Source: Oerskovia douganii
GTDB lineage: Bacteria; Actinomycetota; Actinomycetes; Actinomycetales; Cellulomonadaceae
NCBI RefSeq assembly: GCF_015142735.1
Contig: NZ_JACSPN010000008.1
Coordinates: 27,488 to 91,487, forward strand
DNA length: 64,000 bases
Reading direction: 5' to 3'
A program made the position numbers and the translations under genes. Positions 24,749 to 33,538 of the stretch are shown one piece after another. A model generated the notes under the pieces. It saw nothing but the letters and a program-made list of their open reading frames with translations. It was not told the DNA's origin and searched no databases. Every line of letters begins with the position of its first letter. The stretch's first letter is position 1.

Positions 24749-25887
24749 TCGTCGAGTTGCAATCGGTCAGCCTGGGCGAGTTGGTCGACAACTTCGATTC
24801 ACGTAGACGCCCGGTCAAGTCCTCCGAGCGTACGGCAGGGCCATATCCATACTATGGTGCTTCTGGGGTGGTCGACCACGTAGCGGATTTCATTTTCGAT
24901 GGCGAGTACTTGCTGGTCTCGGAGGATGGCGAGAACCTTCGCTCGCGCGCCCAGCCAATTGCTTTTGTTGTTGATGGCAAGTTCTGGCCCAACAACCATG
25001 CGCACGTACTTCGGGGGCGCGAGAGGTTCGACACTCGCTTTCTTTCATACCTGCTCGCGACAACTGATATAACTGGCTACCTCACTGGCTCGGCGCAGCC
25101 AAAGCTCACGCGAGGCTCAATGGACTCGATTATGTTGTCGGTTCCGCCTCCCAGGGATCGCCAAGCGATCGCCGAGGTGCTGGGAGCGCTCGACGACAAG
25201 ATCGCGGCCAACACCAAGCTTGCTTCGAAGGTTGATTCACTGTCGACGCTTATATTCGAGGCGAAAAGTGCGGAAACTGAGGGCGATGCTTCCTTGGGTG
25301 ACGTGGCAACGCTTGTCCTGGGGGGCACCCCAAGCCGTTCACGTGGTGACTACTGGGCCGAGGGGACGATCGCATGGCTTGCATCTGGCAAGGCCAATGA
25401 GTCGCGCGTGTTTGCACCAACGGCATTCATTACGGAAGAGGCATACCGCGCAAGCGCGACGAAGATGATGCCGCGCGGCGCTACGGTGCTTGCGATCACC
25501 GGGGCAACGCTTGGTCAGATTGCGCGACTCGAGATTGAGGCGTGTGGCAATCAGTCGCTGGTTGGAATTTGGGGGGATGGGCCGGAGCTCACTGATTGGC
25601 TCCATTTTGCTGTTCGGTCGCGAGTTGGCGTCTTGCTTCAAGGGGCGACGGGAGCGGCGCAGCAGCACGTAAACAAGAATGACGTGGCGGCGCTTCGAGT
25701 GCCGCTTATCCCTCGACGTGAACTCCTGGCATGGGCTGCCCAAGTCTCGCCACTGCTGGCGGTCGCGAGTATGGCTGGTGAGGAGAATCGCTCCCTCGCC
25801 GCCACCCGCGACACCCTGCTCCCGCAGCTCATGTCCGGCAAGCTCCGCGTCAAGGAGGCCGAGCGCATCGTCTCCGAGGTCGCCTGA
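24745..25887 (+). CDS. hsdS: Type I restriction-modification specificity subunit
   Basis: 380 residues with two target-recognition domains, TRD1 (~5-130) and TRD2 (~175-330), each followed by a conserved helix (DRQAIAEVLGALDDKIAANTK; C-terminal TRDTLLPQLMSGKLRVKEAE, both shown in part). It sets the sequence recognised by methylation and cleavage. GTG overlaps hsdM. From about 24780 to 25720 the DNA is visibly AT-richer than its surroundings, with codons otherwise rare here (TTT, ATA, ACA), while both ends return to high GC. This suggests a TRD region exchanged by recombination. The recognition sequence cannot be predicted by eye. Confidence 0.93.
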   Translation: MIVELQSVSLGELVDNFDSRRRPVKSSERTAGPYPYYGASGVVDHVADFIFDGEYLLVSEDGENLRSRAQPIAFVVDGKFWPNNHAHVLRGRERFDTRFLSYLLATTDITGYLTGSAQPKLTRGSMDSIMLSVPPPRDRQAIAEVLGALDDKIAANTKLASKVDSLSTLIFEAKSAETEGDASLGDVATLVLGGTPSRSRGDYWAEGTIAWLASGKANESRVFAPTAFITEEAYRASATKMMPRGATVLAITGATLGQIARLEIEACGNQSLVGIWGDGPELTDWLHFAVRSRVGVLLQGATGAAQQHVNKNDVAALRVPLIPRRELLAWAAQVSPLLAVASMAGEENRSLAATRDTLLPQLMSGKLRVKEAERIVSEVA

Positions 25888-25918
25888 CCGCGATCCGCGA
25901 CGCCGCCGCGATCCTGTG

Positions 25919-25983
25919 TGATCGAGATACGGCCAACGGGGGTCGTAGCGCCTGATCAGCCCCCGTTGGCCGCATCTCGATCA
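25919..25983. repeat. Long palindrome after hsdS
   Basis: 24-nt arms (25919-25942 and 25960-25983) match at all but one position around a 17-nt loop, beginning 32 nt after the hsdS stop. It lacks a T-tract. It could end the hsdXMS transcript or mark a boundary between that operon and the small cargo genes before hsdR. Confidence 0.8.
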
Positions 25984-26076
25984 CCGCTCATCTCGACCGA
26001 CCCTCCCGGAGGCGGCGATGTCGTCGTCGCCCGATCTCCCCTGCCCGCCGCACCCTTCACCCGACAGCAGGAAGTC

Positions 26077-26760
26077 ATGAACCATCACGCCGGCGTCACT
26101 GACGTGGCGCCCGAGGCGGGTGCCGCCCCCGCCGGACCCGATCCACGAACGTGCCCGGCGCCGTCGGGCCGGAAGCGGTGGCTGCTGCTGGTCGTCGTCC
26201 TCCCGATTGGCGCCCTCGGACTCCTCGGAGGACCCGCCGTGGCGGTCGCCCTGCTCTCGAGCCTCGTCTGGTTCGTGGTGAGCGCTGTCCTCTTCGGCCG
26301 ACACCTGGACTACCGTCGCCCACGCCGGCCGCATCGCACGGTCGCGAAGCTGGGACACGTCCGGCGCGAGCCTCCGCGGCAGATCCCGCTGCTCTCGCGG
26401 GTGTGCGTGATCTGTGGCCGGCAGCTTACCAACGGCGAGAGCATGCGAGCCCGGGTCGGCTCGACGTGCATCAAGCGCTACGGCCCGCGCTACGCCCACC
26501 AGGTGAACCCGGACCACGGCGTCTGGGTCGCCGAGATGGTTCGCGCGCGGGCCGATCAGGCGGAACGCCAGGCTCGTCTCAACGTCGAGTTCGACCGCGC
26601 GACCGCCGCGTACCCGGGGCTCGTCGCGGCCTGGGAGGCCGAGAGAGCATCGGAGACCGGGCGCCTCCGACGGGATGCCCGTCGGCGAGCCGCCCCGATG
26701 CTCGTCTCGTCGATCGCGGCGTGTCTCGCCTCTGTCGTGGTCGCGGAATTCTTCGGATAG
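26077..26760 (+). CDS. DUF6011-type zinc-knuckle membrane protein
   Basis: 227 residues. Two hydrophobic helices (~35-75) follow a 33-residue polar N-terminus. A Cys module RVCVICGRQLTNGESMRARV with a further Cys in GSTCIKRYG (shown in parts, ~110-140) matches the DUF6011 pattern, probably binding zinc. A basic Ala/Arg-rich helix and a final hydrophobic segment (~200-225) follow. The ATG has a CAGGAAG site. It lies between hsdS and hsdR; a functional link is not shown. An open frame from 25918 is rejected because it reads through the palindrome. Confidence 0.72.
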   Translation: MNHHAGVTDVAPEAGAAPAGPDPRTCPAPSGRKRWLLLVVVLPIGALGLLGGPAVAVALLSSLVWFVVSAVLFGRHLDYRRPRRPHRTVAKLGHVRREPPRQIPLLSRVCVICGRQLTNGESMRARVGSTCIKRYGPRYAHQVNPDHGVWVAEMVRARADQAERQARLNVEFDRATAAYPGLVAAWEAERASETGRLRRDARRRAAPMLVSSIAACLASVVVAEFFG

Positions 26761-26854
26761 TTCACCCGGCCGACCCTGTCCGACGGTGACGGAGGTGACT
26801 AATATCGGGCCCGCTGAGCACAAGACGATCGAAGCGTAGAAGGAGCGGAACGCG

Positions 26855-27253
26855 GTGCGGAGAACAGCTGGGCTCGTCGCCTTGTCATTCCTGGGACTCC
26901 TGACGACGGGCTGCGCCGCCTACGTGCCGGGCGGAAGCGGGTCCCATGGAATCTGGGCCGACGACACTGACGACTTCGGAAACTACGAAGAGCCTGCGAT
27001 CTACGTACCAGAAGAGGGTGTCCCGGACGAGTACGACCTGGAATACCAGTGGGAACAGATGGCGCCCGAACAGCCGGCAGCCTGGTCGTGCTATCTCTCG
27101 ATCACCTTCAACGAGGACTGGCACGACGACGTCGAGTGCAGCAACGGAATCGACTTCGACAGGCCGTACCTGCGTGAGTGGGACGGCTTCGTGACCGAGG
27201 ACGAGCTCATGCAGTCCGCCCTGGAGTACGAGAACGCGCTCAACGGGGGCTGA
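26855..27253 (+). CDS. Small acidic lipoprotein, unknown
   Basis: 132 residues. A signal peptide MRRTAGLVALSFLGLLTTGC gives acylated Cys20. The mature part is very acidic and Tyr/Trp-rich (EEPAIYVPEEGVPDEYDLEY), with two Cys (in WSCYLSIT and VECSNG) likely paired. GTG start behind AAGGAGCGGAA. No family recognised. Codon use is less biased than the neighbours. Converges on the DUF2510 gene 35 nt away. Confidence 0.75.
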   Translation: MRRTAGLVALSFLGLLTTGCAAYVPGGSGSHGIWADDTDDFGNYEEPAIYVPEEGVPDEYDLEYQWEQMAPEQPAAWSCYLSITFNEDWHDDVECSNGIDFDRPYLREWDGFVTEDELMQSALEYENALNGG

Positions 27254-27288
27254 ACATGTCTTCGGTGAGCGCCTCCGACCGGAACCTG

Positions 27289-27573
27289 CTACGTGCAGTA
27301 GTGCGGGCTCTCTCCGCAGACGACTCCCTGAGCGATATTCGCGAAGAACGCAACGAGGGCGACGACGCCGAGGATCATCGCGACGATCACGCACAGGAGG
27401 AGGATCGCGCCCACCACGATCAGCACGATCGAAACCGTGCTCAGCTTCCGGGGGCTTGGAGACGGCACGCTGGTCTGGACGGCCCGTGAGTGCTGGGTCC
27501 ACTGCTGCCCGTCGAACCAGCGCACCAGCCGCGGGTCGTACGGGTCGGGGTACCAGCCGGGCTGGTGGGTCAC
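27289..27573 (-). CDS. DUF2510 domain membrane protein
   Basis: 94 residues. The N-terminal DUF2510 motif QPGWYPDPYDPRLVRWFDGQQW precedes a Ser/Pro linker and one transmembrane helix (~47-80), with two Cys in the short C-tail (CGESPHYC). DUF2510 is a short WYPDP-type domain at the N-terminus of many actinobacterial membrane proteins, role unknown. ATG start. A 231-bp gap separates it from the next, divergent gene. Confidence 0.88.
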   Translation of the reverse strand: MTHQPGWYPDPYDPRLVRWFDGQQWTQHSRAVQTSVPSPSPRKLSTVSIVLIVVGAILLLCVIVAMILGVVALVAFFANIAQGVVCGESPHYCT

Positions 27574-27804
27574 GGTGTTCTCCTCGGCTGTGATGGCGAC
27601 TTCCGTGCTCAGGTGCTCGGCGTCGACGGCTGGGATGCGGCTCGCCGGGCACCGCCGACTGTCACCTGCAGACGCTACCGGCCATCGCGATCTATCTGAT
27701 CATCCCCTTATCGCAGCACTCGTCGCGCCCCACCCCTGCGCCGCAGAGACTGAGCACGGGGGCGATCCCCTGAACCCCGTTCCACCCTGATCCCAGGAGA
27801 AGCC

Positions 27805-28362
27805 ATGACTGACCAGCCCACCCCGCCCGTCCCGGACAGCGGCGAACCCGCTGCCGACGTTCCGCCGCCCCCGTCGCCAACCGACGCACAGGTCTGGGCG
27901 GCGTCGACGGGAGAGGGGAGCCCCGCCGTCGGGCCGGGGAAGCGACCCACATGGGTGCTGCCCGTCGTGACGGGAGTGATCGGACTCGTCGTCGGTGCCG
28001 GCGGCATGGCCGCGATCGGCGCGGGGCAGGCTGCGGCAGCGAGGACGGCTCAGAGCGCGGTGCTCACGGACGCTGTCGAGACCTGCGACCTCGCAGGCGA
28101 TCCGTGGTTCGTCGTGGCCGACGAAGGATCCACCCTGACGTTCGACAACAAGGGGGAGGACCAGCTCACCGGCGGCGCGCTCGAGGATCTCGTCTGTGTG
28201 CTCGACGCGCTCGAGGCGCCGTCCAGCGTGCTCTCCCACATGGGGCAGACGACGTCCATGGACGGGCGCCAGGAGGAGAGCTGGGACGGCATCACGGTCG
28301 CCTGGTCATATCACCCGGACCGGGGGATGGACGGGGTCGTGACGGTGGAGGCGGCGTTGTGA
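27805..28362 (+). CDS. Single-pass membrane protein, unknown
   Basis: 185 residues. A Pro/Asp-rich N-terminus (~1-48), one transmembrane helix (~49-75, VLPVVTGVIGLVVGAGG) and an extracytoplasmic domain (~80-185). The domain has two Cys (ETCDLAG and DLVCVLDAL) and a Thr/Ser/Asp surface. The ATG follows CCCAGGAGAAGCC, a strong site. It overlaps the next small gene by 1 nt (TGATG). No family recognised. Confidence 0.75.
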   Translation: MTDQPTPPVPDSGEPAADVPPPPSPTDAQVWAASTGEGSPAVGPGKRPTWVLPVVTGVIGLVVGAGGMAAIGAGQAAAARTAQSAVLTDAVETCDLAGDPWFVVADEGSTLTFDNKGEDQLTGGALEDLVCVLDALEAPSSVLSHMGQTTSMDGRQEESWDGITVAWSYHPDRGMDGVVTVEAAL

Positions 28363-28580
28363 TGAGCGACCGGACGAGCAGGAGCAGGTCCACGAGCGCG
28401 ACCACGAGCAAGGCCCAGCGCAAGGCGGACGCCGAGCGGGCAGAGCGCGAGGAGATGTTCTCCTTTGCCCCCGAGATCCTGGGTATGGCGGCGCCGCTGC
28501 CACGGAAGGTGGCCGGCAGTGAGCACGTCGAGCCGGCGACAGCCACTCGAAGGCCGGCCGCGCGGGGCACACGCCGATAA
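28362..28580 (+). CDS. Small basic protein, unknown
   Basis: 72 residues, Ser/Arg/Lys-rich and probably disordered, with a charged helix (KAQRKADAERAEREEMFSF). Start ATG at 28362 shares a base with the preceding TGA. No recognisable family. Because it lies in an overlapping arrangement and is low-complexity, it could be a chance frame, but the TGATG coupling supports it. Confidence 0.5.
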   Translation: MSDRTSRSRSTSATTSKAQRKADAERAEREEMFSFAPEILGMAAPLPRKVAGSEHVEPATATRRPAARGTRR

Positions 28581-28718
28581 CCCCCATATCACTTCACCCA
28601 CCGCGCCCCGCCACGAGACCACCAAGAATGAGTCATGGCGCCGATAGGCTCCGGACCAGCACCGCAGCACCCCAGCACCCCAGCGCAGCAGTCGCCGCAC
28701 CGACATCACGGAGGATCC

Positions 28719-31700
28719 ATGAAGCTCACCGAGGACGCCTGGGAACACCTGGCCCTCGACGACCTGGGCGAGCTCTTCTGGACCGTGAAGCACGGCAAGG
28801 AGATCGCGCCCGGGGCGAGCGCCGCCGTCGGGCCGGACGGGCACCCCGTCCCCGAGCGCGAGTCGTGGGACGAGCTCCTCATCCCCACCCGCCTACGCAC
28901 CGCGCTGCGCGCTCTCAACCCGGACGTGCCGCGCGAGTACCTCGACCAGGCGCTCGCCGCGATCGTCGCCCCGACGTCGAACGACGCGATCGCCGAGAAT
29001 AAGCGCGTCCACGACTTCCTGACCGACGGGTTCCGTGGCATCAGCTACATCGACGTCGAGGGCATTGAGCAGAACCCGACCATCCGCCTCGTGAGCAGCG
29101 AACCGTCGGAGAACGACTGGCTCGCGGCGAACCAGGTCACGGTCGTGCGCGGCGACGTCGAACGGCGCTTCGACGTGGTCCTGTACCTCAACGGGATGCC
29201 CGTCAGCGTGATCGAGCTCAAGAACGCGGGCACCAGGGCAGCCGACCTCGCCGCGGCCCACGCCCAGGTCGCGACCTACGTCCGTGAGCTGCCGCTGGTC
29301 TTCCGTTTCGTCGTGCTGACCGTCCTCTCCGACGGCATCACCGCGCGCTACGGCACGCCCTTCACGCCGTTCAACCACTTCTCGCCGTGGAACGTCGACG
29401 ACGACGGCCGCCCCGTCGGGCCGTCCGGCCGTCCGGAAGGCGTGCAGGGGCCCGACGGCGACACGCCCGCCGAGGACGAGCCCGTCACCGCGCTGCGGCT
29501 CGCCCTCTACGGGTTGTTCGACCAGCTCCGCTTCCTCCAGCTGCTGCACGGATACGTCGCGTTCGACGAGGGGAGCGAAGGGCTCAGCAAGCGCGTCGCC
29601 AAGCCTCACCAGTACTTCGCGGTCTCCAAGGCGATCGAGAAGACCATCACCGCGGTCGCGTCCGACGGCAAGGCGGGCGTCGTCTGGCACACCCAGGGCT
29701 CGGGCAAGTCCATGGAGATGGAGCTCTACACCAACCAGGTCATGCGGCACCCTCGGTTGCGCAACCCCACGGTCGTCGTCGTGACCGACCGCACCGAGCT
29801 CGACGGCCAGCTCTACGAGACCTTCCGGCGCAGCCAGCTGCTGCCCGAGGAACCCCGTCAGATCCGCCGTCGCGAGGAGCTGCGGACCGAGCTCGCCGGC
29901 CGGGTGACCGGCGGCATCTACTTCACGACCCTGCAGAAGTTCGGGCTCTCGCCCGCCGAGAAGCAGGCAGGCACCAAGCACCCGCTGCTGTCCGACCGGC
30001 GCAACATCGTCGTCGTCGTCGACGAGGCCCACCGCAGCCACTACGACGACCTCGACGGCTACGCCTGGCACCTCAAGAGCGCCCTCCCGCACGCCACGCT
30101 CATCGCGTTCACCGGGACACCCATCAGCACCGCCGAACGTGACACGCGCGCGGTGTTCGGCGAGGACATCGACGTCTACGACCTCTCGCGCGCAGTGCAC
30201 GACGGCGCCACGGTCCCCGTGTACTTCGACTCCCGTCTCGTGAAGGTCGACTTCGTCGACGGCGCCGACGAGTCCACGATCGACGCGGCCGCCGACGAGA
30301 TGACCACGGGGCTCGACGACGCCGAGCGCCGCCGCATCGAGTCGAGCGTCGCGGTCGTCAACGCGATCTACGGTGCCCCGGCCCGACTGGAGGCGCTCGC
30401 GGCCGACCTCGTCGCGCACTGGGAAGGGCGCCGGGCCGCGATGTTCGAGTCGCTTGGCCGCGCCGGTCACGAACGCACCCCGGGCAAGGCGCTGGTCGTC
30501 GGCGCGACCCGCGAGATCTGTGCACGGCTCTACAGCGAGATCGTCACCCTGCGCCCCGACTGGCACTCCGACGACCTGGCCACCGGAAAGATCAAGGTCG
30601 TCTACTCGGGGACGCCGTCGGATCCCGCGCCCATCAGCGATCACGTGCGGCGCGACAGCGAGAACGCGGCCATCAAGCAGCGGCTCAAGGACCCCGACGA
30701 CGAGCTCGAGATCGTGATCGTCAAGGACATGATGCTCACGGGGTTCGACTCCCCGCCCCTGCACACCCTCTACCTCGACCGGCCCATCAAGGGCGCTCTG
30801 CTCATGCAGACGCTCGCCCGCGTCAACCGCACGTTCCGCGGCAAGACCGCAGGCCTGCTGGTCGCCTACGCCCCCGTCGCGGAGAACCTCGCCGCCGCGC
30901 TGCGCGAGTACTCGCCCCAGGACCAGAAGACCCGACCCCTCGGACGCCGGGTCGAGGAAGCCGTCGCGCTGGCCGAGCTGCTCGTGACCCAGGTGCGTGC
31001 GACGCTCTCCGGGTTCGACTGGCGCGCACGGCTCGCCGTGGACGACAAGCGCGCGTACGTCCTGGCCGTCCACGCGACCGTGAACCACCTGCGCGACCCG
31101 GGCACGGTCGGCAACCGGCCGCAGGACGTCGAGGACGGCAGCGACACGCTCGGCGCGACCTTCCGCCGTCAGGCGGGTCAGCTGCACAGGGCCTGGGCCC
31201 TCGCCGGGGGAGCGGACCACCTCACCGACATCGCCGACGACGTGCGGTTCTTCGAGGAGGTGCGCGTCTGGATGGGGAAGTTCGACGCCGAGGACCGCCA
31301 GGCGCGGGGCGAGGCGATCCCCGACGACGTCCAGCGCATGCTGAACCAGCTCGTCGCCGAGAGCGTCGACTCGGGCGAGGTGCTCGACATCTACCAGGCG
31401 GCCGGCATGGAGTCGCCGCGCATCGACGAGATCGACACGTCCTTCCTCGCGACGGCCACGCACGCCGAGAACCCGCACCTCGCGATCGAGGCGCTCCGCA
31501 AGGTGATCCAGGAGGAGTCGCGCGCCGCGACCCGTAACAACCTGGTGCGCCAGCGCGCGTTCTCCGACCGGCTCAACGAGCTCATGACGCGGTACACCAA
31601 CTCCAACCTCACGTCCGCCGAGGTGATCGCAGCACTCATCGAGATGGCGCACGAGGTCTCGGCCGAAGGTGACCGCGGTGCCCGGTTCTCCCCGCCCCTC

Positions 31701-32000
31701 ACGAGCGACGAGCTCGCGTTCTACGACGCGGTCCGGGCCAACGAGTCGGCCGTCGAGGTCCAGGGGGACGGGGTCCTCGCCGACATCGCCCGCGAGCTCC
31801 TCACAGTCCTGCGGCGCGACGTGCGCACCGACTGGACCGTGCGCGAGGACGTGCGTGCCAAGCTGCGCTCCTCGATCAAGCGGCTCCTCGTCAAGCACGG
31901 CTACCCGCCGGACAAGCAGCCCGGAGCGATCAAGCTCGTCATGGAACAGATGGAGTCGATGGCCCCGCGCTACGCGGAGCGCGAGGAGGGGGCGGCGTGA
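28719..32000 (+). CDS. hsdR: Type I restriction enzyme R subunit
   Basis: 1093 residues. The PD-(D/E)xK nuclease domain (~1-240) shows FDVVLYLNGMPVSVIELKN at ~150-168. A superfamily-2 helicase motor follows, with HTQGSGKSMEMELY (Walker A, ~325), VVVDEAHRSHYDD (DEAH box, ~433) and FTGTPIS (motif III). Motif VI reads ARVNRTFRGK. A helical C-domain contacts HsdM/HsdS. The enzyme translocates DNA from an unmethylated site and cuts at a distance. The ATG at 28719 has a GGAGG site; the longer frame from 28635 has a Ser/His/Pro-rich extension and no site. Unlike the usual compact hsdRMS, ~2.8 kb of cargo separates it from hsdS. Confidence 0.95.
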   Translation: MKLTEDAWEHLALDDLGELFWTVKHGKEIAPGASAAVGPDGHPVPERESWDELLIPTRLRTALRALNPDVPREYLDQALAAIVAPTSNDAIAENKRVHDFLTDGFRGISYIDVEGIEQNPTIRLVSSEPSENDWLAANQVTVVRGDVERRFDVVLYLNGMPVSVIELKNAGTRAADLAAAHAQVATYVRELPLVFRFVVLTVLSDGITARYGTPFTPFNHFSPWNVDDDGRPVGPSGRPEGVQGPDGDTPAEDEPVTALRLALYGLFDQLRFLQLLHGYVAFDEGSEGLSKRVAKPHQYFAVSKAIEKTITAVASDGKAGVVWHTQGSGKSMEMELYTNQVMRHPRLRNPTVVVVTDRTELDGQLYETFRRSQLLPEEPRQIRRREELRTELAGRVTGGIYFTTLQKFGLSPAEKQAGTKHPLLSDRRNIVVVVDEAHRSHYDDLDGYAWHLKSALPHATLIAFTGTPISTAERDTRAVFGEDIDVYDLSRAVHDGATVPVYFDSRLVKVDFVDGADESTIDAAADEMTTGLDDAERRRIESSVAVVNAIYGAPARLEALAADLVAHWEGRRAAMFESLGRAGHERTPGKALVVGATREICARLYSEIVTLRPDWHSDDLATGKIKVVYSGTPSDPAPISDHVRRDSENAAIKQRLKDPDDELEIVIVKDMMLTGFDSPPLHTLYLDRPIKGALLMQTLARVNRTFRGKTAGLLVAYAPVAENLAAALREYSPQDQKTRPLGRRVEEAVALAELLVTQVRATLSGFDWRARLAVDDKRAYVLAVHATVNHLRDPGTVGNRPQDVEDGSDTLGATFRRQAGQLHRAWALAGGADHLTDIADDVRFFEEVRVWMGKFDAEDRQARGEAIPDDVQRMLNQLVAESVDSGEVLDIYQAAGMESPRIDEIDTSFLATATHAENPHLAIEALRKVIQEESRAATRNNLVRQRAFSDRLNELMTRYTNSNLTSAEVIAALIEMAHEVSAEGDRGARFSPPLTSDELAFYDAVRANESAVEVQGDGVLADIARELLTVLRRDVRTDWTVREDVRAKLRSSIKRLLVKHGYPPDKQPGAIKLVMEQMESMAPRYAEREEGAA

Positions 32001-32044
32001 TCGAGCTCGACGTCCCGCAGTTCACCTCCCAGGTGGTGGGGTGA
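31997..32044 (+). CDS. Micro-ORF bridging hsdR and the next gene
   Basis: A 15-codon frame (VIELDVPQFTSQVVG) whose GTG overlaps the hsdR stop as GTGA and whose TGA overlaps the next ATG as TGATG. It could be a coupling device, or the 5' remnant of a gene truncated when the following gene was placed here. No homologue recognised at this length. Confidence 0.35.
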   Translation: MIELDVPQFTSQVVG

Positions 32045-32664
32045 TGACCCCGTGGATTCCCTTGATGGTCGCCGGAGTCTCGCTGCTCTCGAGCGTGAAC
32101 ATTGTGGGCATACTCAGCTACGAAGCCCGACGGCGCCGACGGATCGCTACATATCTGGCACTAGCGCGTGAGTTTCCAGCGGAGTCCTATGAAGCGAGGG
32201 CCTTTGCTGTGGTAGCACGAGACACGGCGGCTGATCTCGCGACGTTTCGACTTGTGCGGCCCTTGTCCGGGGGCCGGCTGCTTCTGTGGATCAGCCTCTT
32301 GATACTCGTCCTCGTCGAGGCGTTCAATGTCGTCACCGACATGCGTGAGGGACGGCCAGCTCCGGCTGAAAGCCTCCTGGTGGTGGGGATGAGTGTCGTG
32401 GCGGTCTTCCTTGAGGTTCTCCTCGCGTCTGTGCATCGACGGGTGCGTGCTTCTCTCGTCGAGGACGGTTGGTATCTCGATATCGCCGACACGACCTACC
32501 TCACGACCAGCCGCACTCGCGCGTTCTTCGACGGTCCGAGGATGATCCACCTGGACGAGCGACGGAAGGAAATTGCGAGACAGCAGGCCGCGGGTGGGGT
32601 GTCGCGGACGACAGAACGCGCCGAGTCATGGCAGACGTTGTTACGCCGCATGCTCCTCGGCTGA
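32044..32664 (+). CDS. Multi-helix membrane protein, unknown
   Basis: 206 residues. An N-terminal signal-anchor (~5-27), helices near ~75-97 and ~108-130, then a soluble C-terminal half ending in an Arg/Gln/Ser-rich tail. The DNA is visibly less GC-rich than the neighbours, a sign of transfer. It is translationally linked to hsdR through the micro-ORF. A membrane effector linked to the restriction system is one guess; nothing in the sequence shows this. Confidence 0.65.
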   Translation: MTPWIPLMVAGVSLLSSVNIVGILSYEARRRRRIATYLALAREFPAESYEARAFAVVARDTAADLATFRLVRPLSGGRLLLWISLLILVLVEAFNVVTDMREGRPAPAESLLVVGMSVVAVFLEVLLASVHRRVRASLVEDGWYLDIADTTYLTTSRTRAFFDGPRMIHLDERRKEIARQQAAGGVSRTTERAESWQTLLRRMLLG

Positions 32665-32696
32665 GCTTGAGGTCGGGTTCGCGCTCCGTCGTCGGT

Positions 32697-32725
32697 CTGA
32701 AGGGCCCTGGAACGGGGCCCTTCAG
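32697..32725. terminator. Perfect 11-bp hairpin between convergent genes
   Basis: Arms 32697-32707 and 32715-32725 pair perfectly around a 7-nt loop, downstream of the membrane protein and overlapping the stop codon of the minus-strand SNF2 remnant. Acts on both strands; no T-tract. Confidence 0.75.
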
Positions 32726-33378
32726 CCCGCGAGCCCCAGCGCAACCACGACCTCTTGCTCTCCCACGGCCTCGGGCACGACGATCGCGTCCCGCAGCGTC
32801 GACTTCTGCTGCAGCAACCGGTCCAGGTTGAGGTCGAACGACGTCGTGTCCGGGTGGAGGGCCATCGGGAGGTAGACGTGCACGGGGCGCGTCTGACCGA
32901 TCCGGTCGATGCGGTCCGTCGCCTGGGCCTCCTTGGCAGGGTTCCAGTGCCGCTCCAGGTGGATCGCATGGTTGGCCCCGACGATCGTCAGCCCCACCCC
33001 GACCGCGAGCGGCGACATGATGATGACGTTGAAGCCCGGCGCTCGCTCGAACTCCCCGATGATCCCCTTGCGCGTCGCGCCCGCCCCCACCGCGGCGGTG
33101 TCGCCGTTGACGACACGAACCCGCAGCCGGTAGCGCTCCTGCAACCACAGGGCCAGCCGAGCCTGGACCTTCTTGTTGATGACGAACACGATGCCTCGAT
33201 CGCGACGTTGTCGGGAGGCTCGCGAAATGGTCCCATGTGAGCGCGAACCGGAGAGAATCCGTCCGGGTGAAATTGCCGGACTCCGGAACTCTGTGGGCGC
33301 CTTCCGCAGCGCTCGCTCTGGCGACGACTCATCACGGGACGTCAACGGGGTTGCTCGCACGACACTGCTGCCGAGCAC
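32722..33378 (-). pseudogene. Truncated SNF2-family helicase, C-terminal remnant
   Basis: Only the C-terminal helicase lobe remains. Motifs visible are IVFVINKKVQARLALWL, then IIMSPLAVGVGLTIVGANHA (motif V), then EAQATDRIDRIGQTRPVHVY (motif VI), in separate blocks. The Walker A/DEAD half is missing. The recognisable part begins near 33190; the ~60 residues before it (33191-33378) resemble no helicase and run through unrelated sequence. The C-terminal stop is intact. The full-length relatives are ~900-residue DNA-translocase-type proteins of defence islands (and RapA-like proteins), so this looks like the scar of a lost gene beside the type I system. Confidence 0.8.
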
Positions 33379-33428
33379 GAGGTTGCGGCCGTTCTGGGCG
33401 CCCTAGCGACCGCAACCTCGTGCTCGGC
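33370..33428. repeat. Dispersed palindromic element, family I, copy 2
   Basis: Arms start GCCGAGCACGAGGTTGCGG at 33370 and the complementary arm ends at 33428; 21 of 23 arm positions pair. Sequence is nearly identical to copy 1 (19388-19446) including the GGCGCC-containing loop. Confidence 0.8.
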
Positions 33429-33538
33429 TGAGCTGGTCGTCAGTTGATCGGCAGGTTGCGGAGTGGGGGTGGTGAGAGATCGCGGGAGTCGTGGCGGTCA
33501 GGTAACGCCGCCCGGAGTGCATGCCCCACACCGGCCAA

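Noticed and set aside
28893-31898. 1001-residue open frame on the minus strand within hsdR
   Set aside because: Same GC-driven shadow; the plus strand carries all helicase and nuclease motifs and a ribosome site.
33173-33406. 77-residue plus-strand open frame in the non-coding gap
   Set aside because: Runs through the helicase remnant and a palindrome; no ribosome site, no family.
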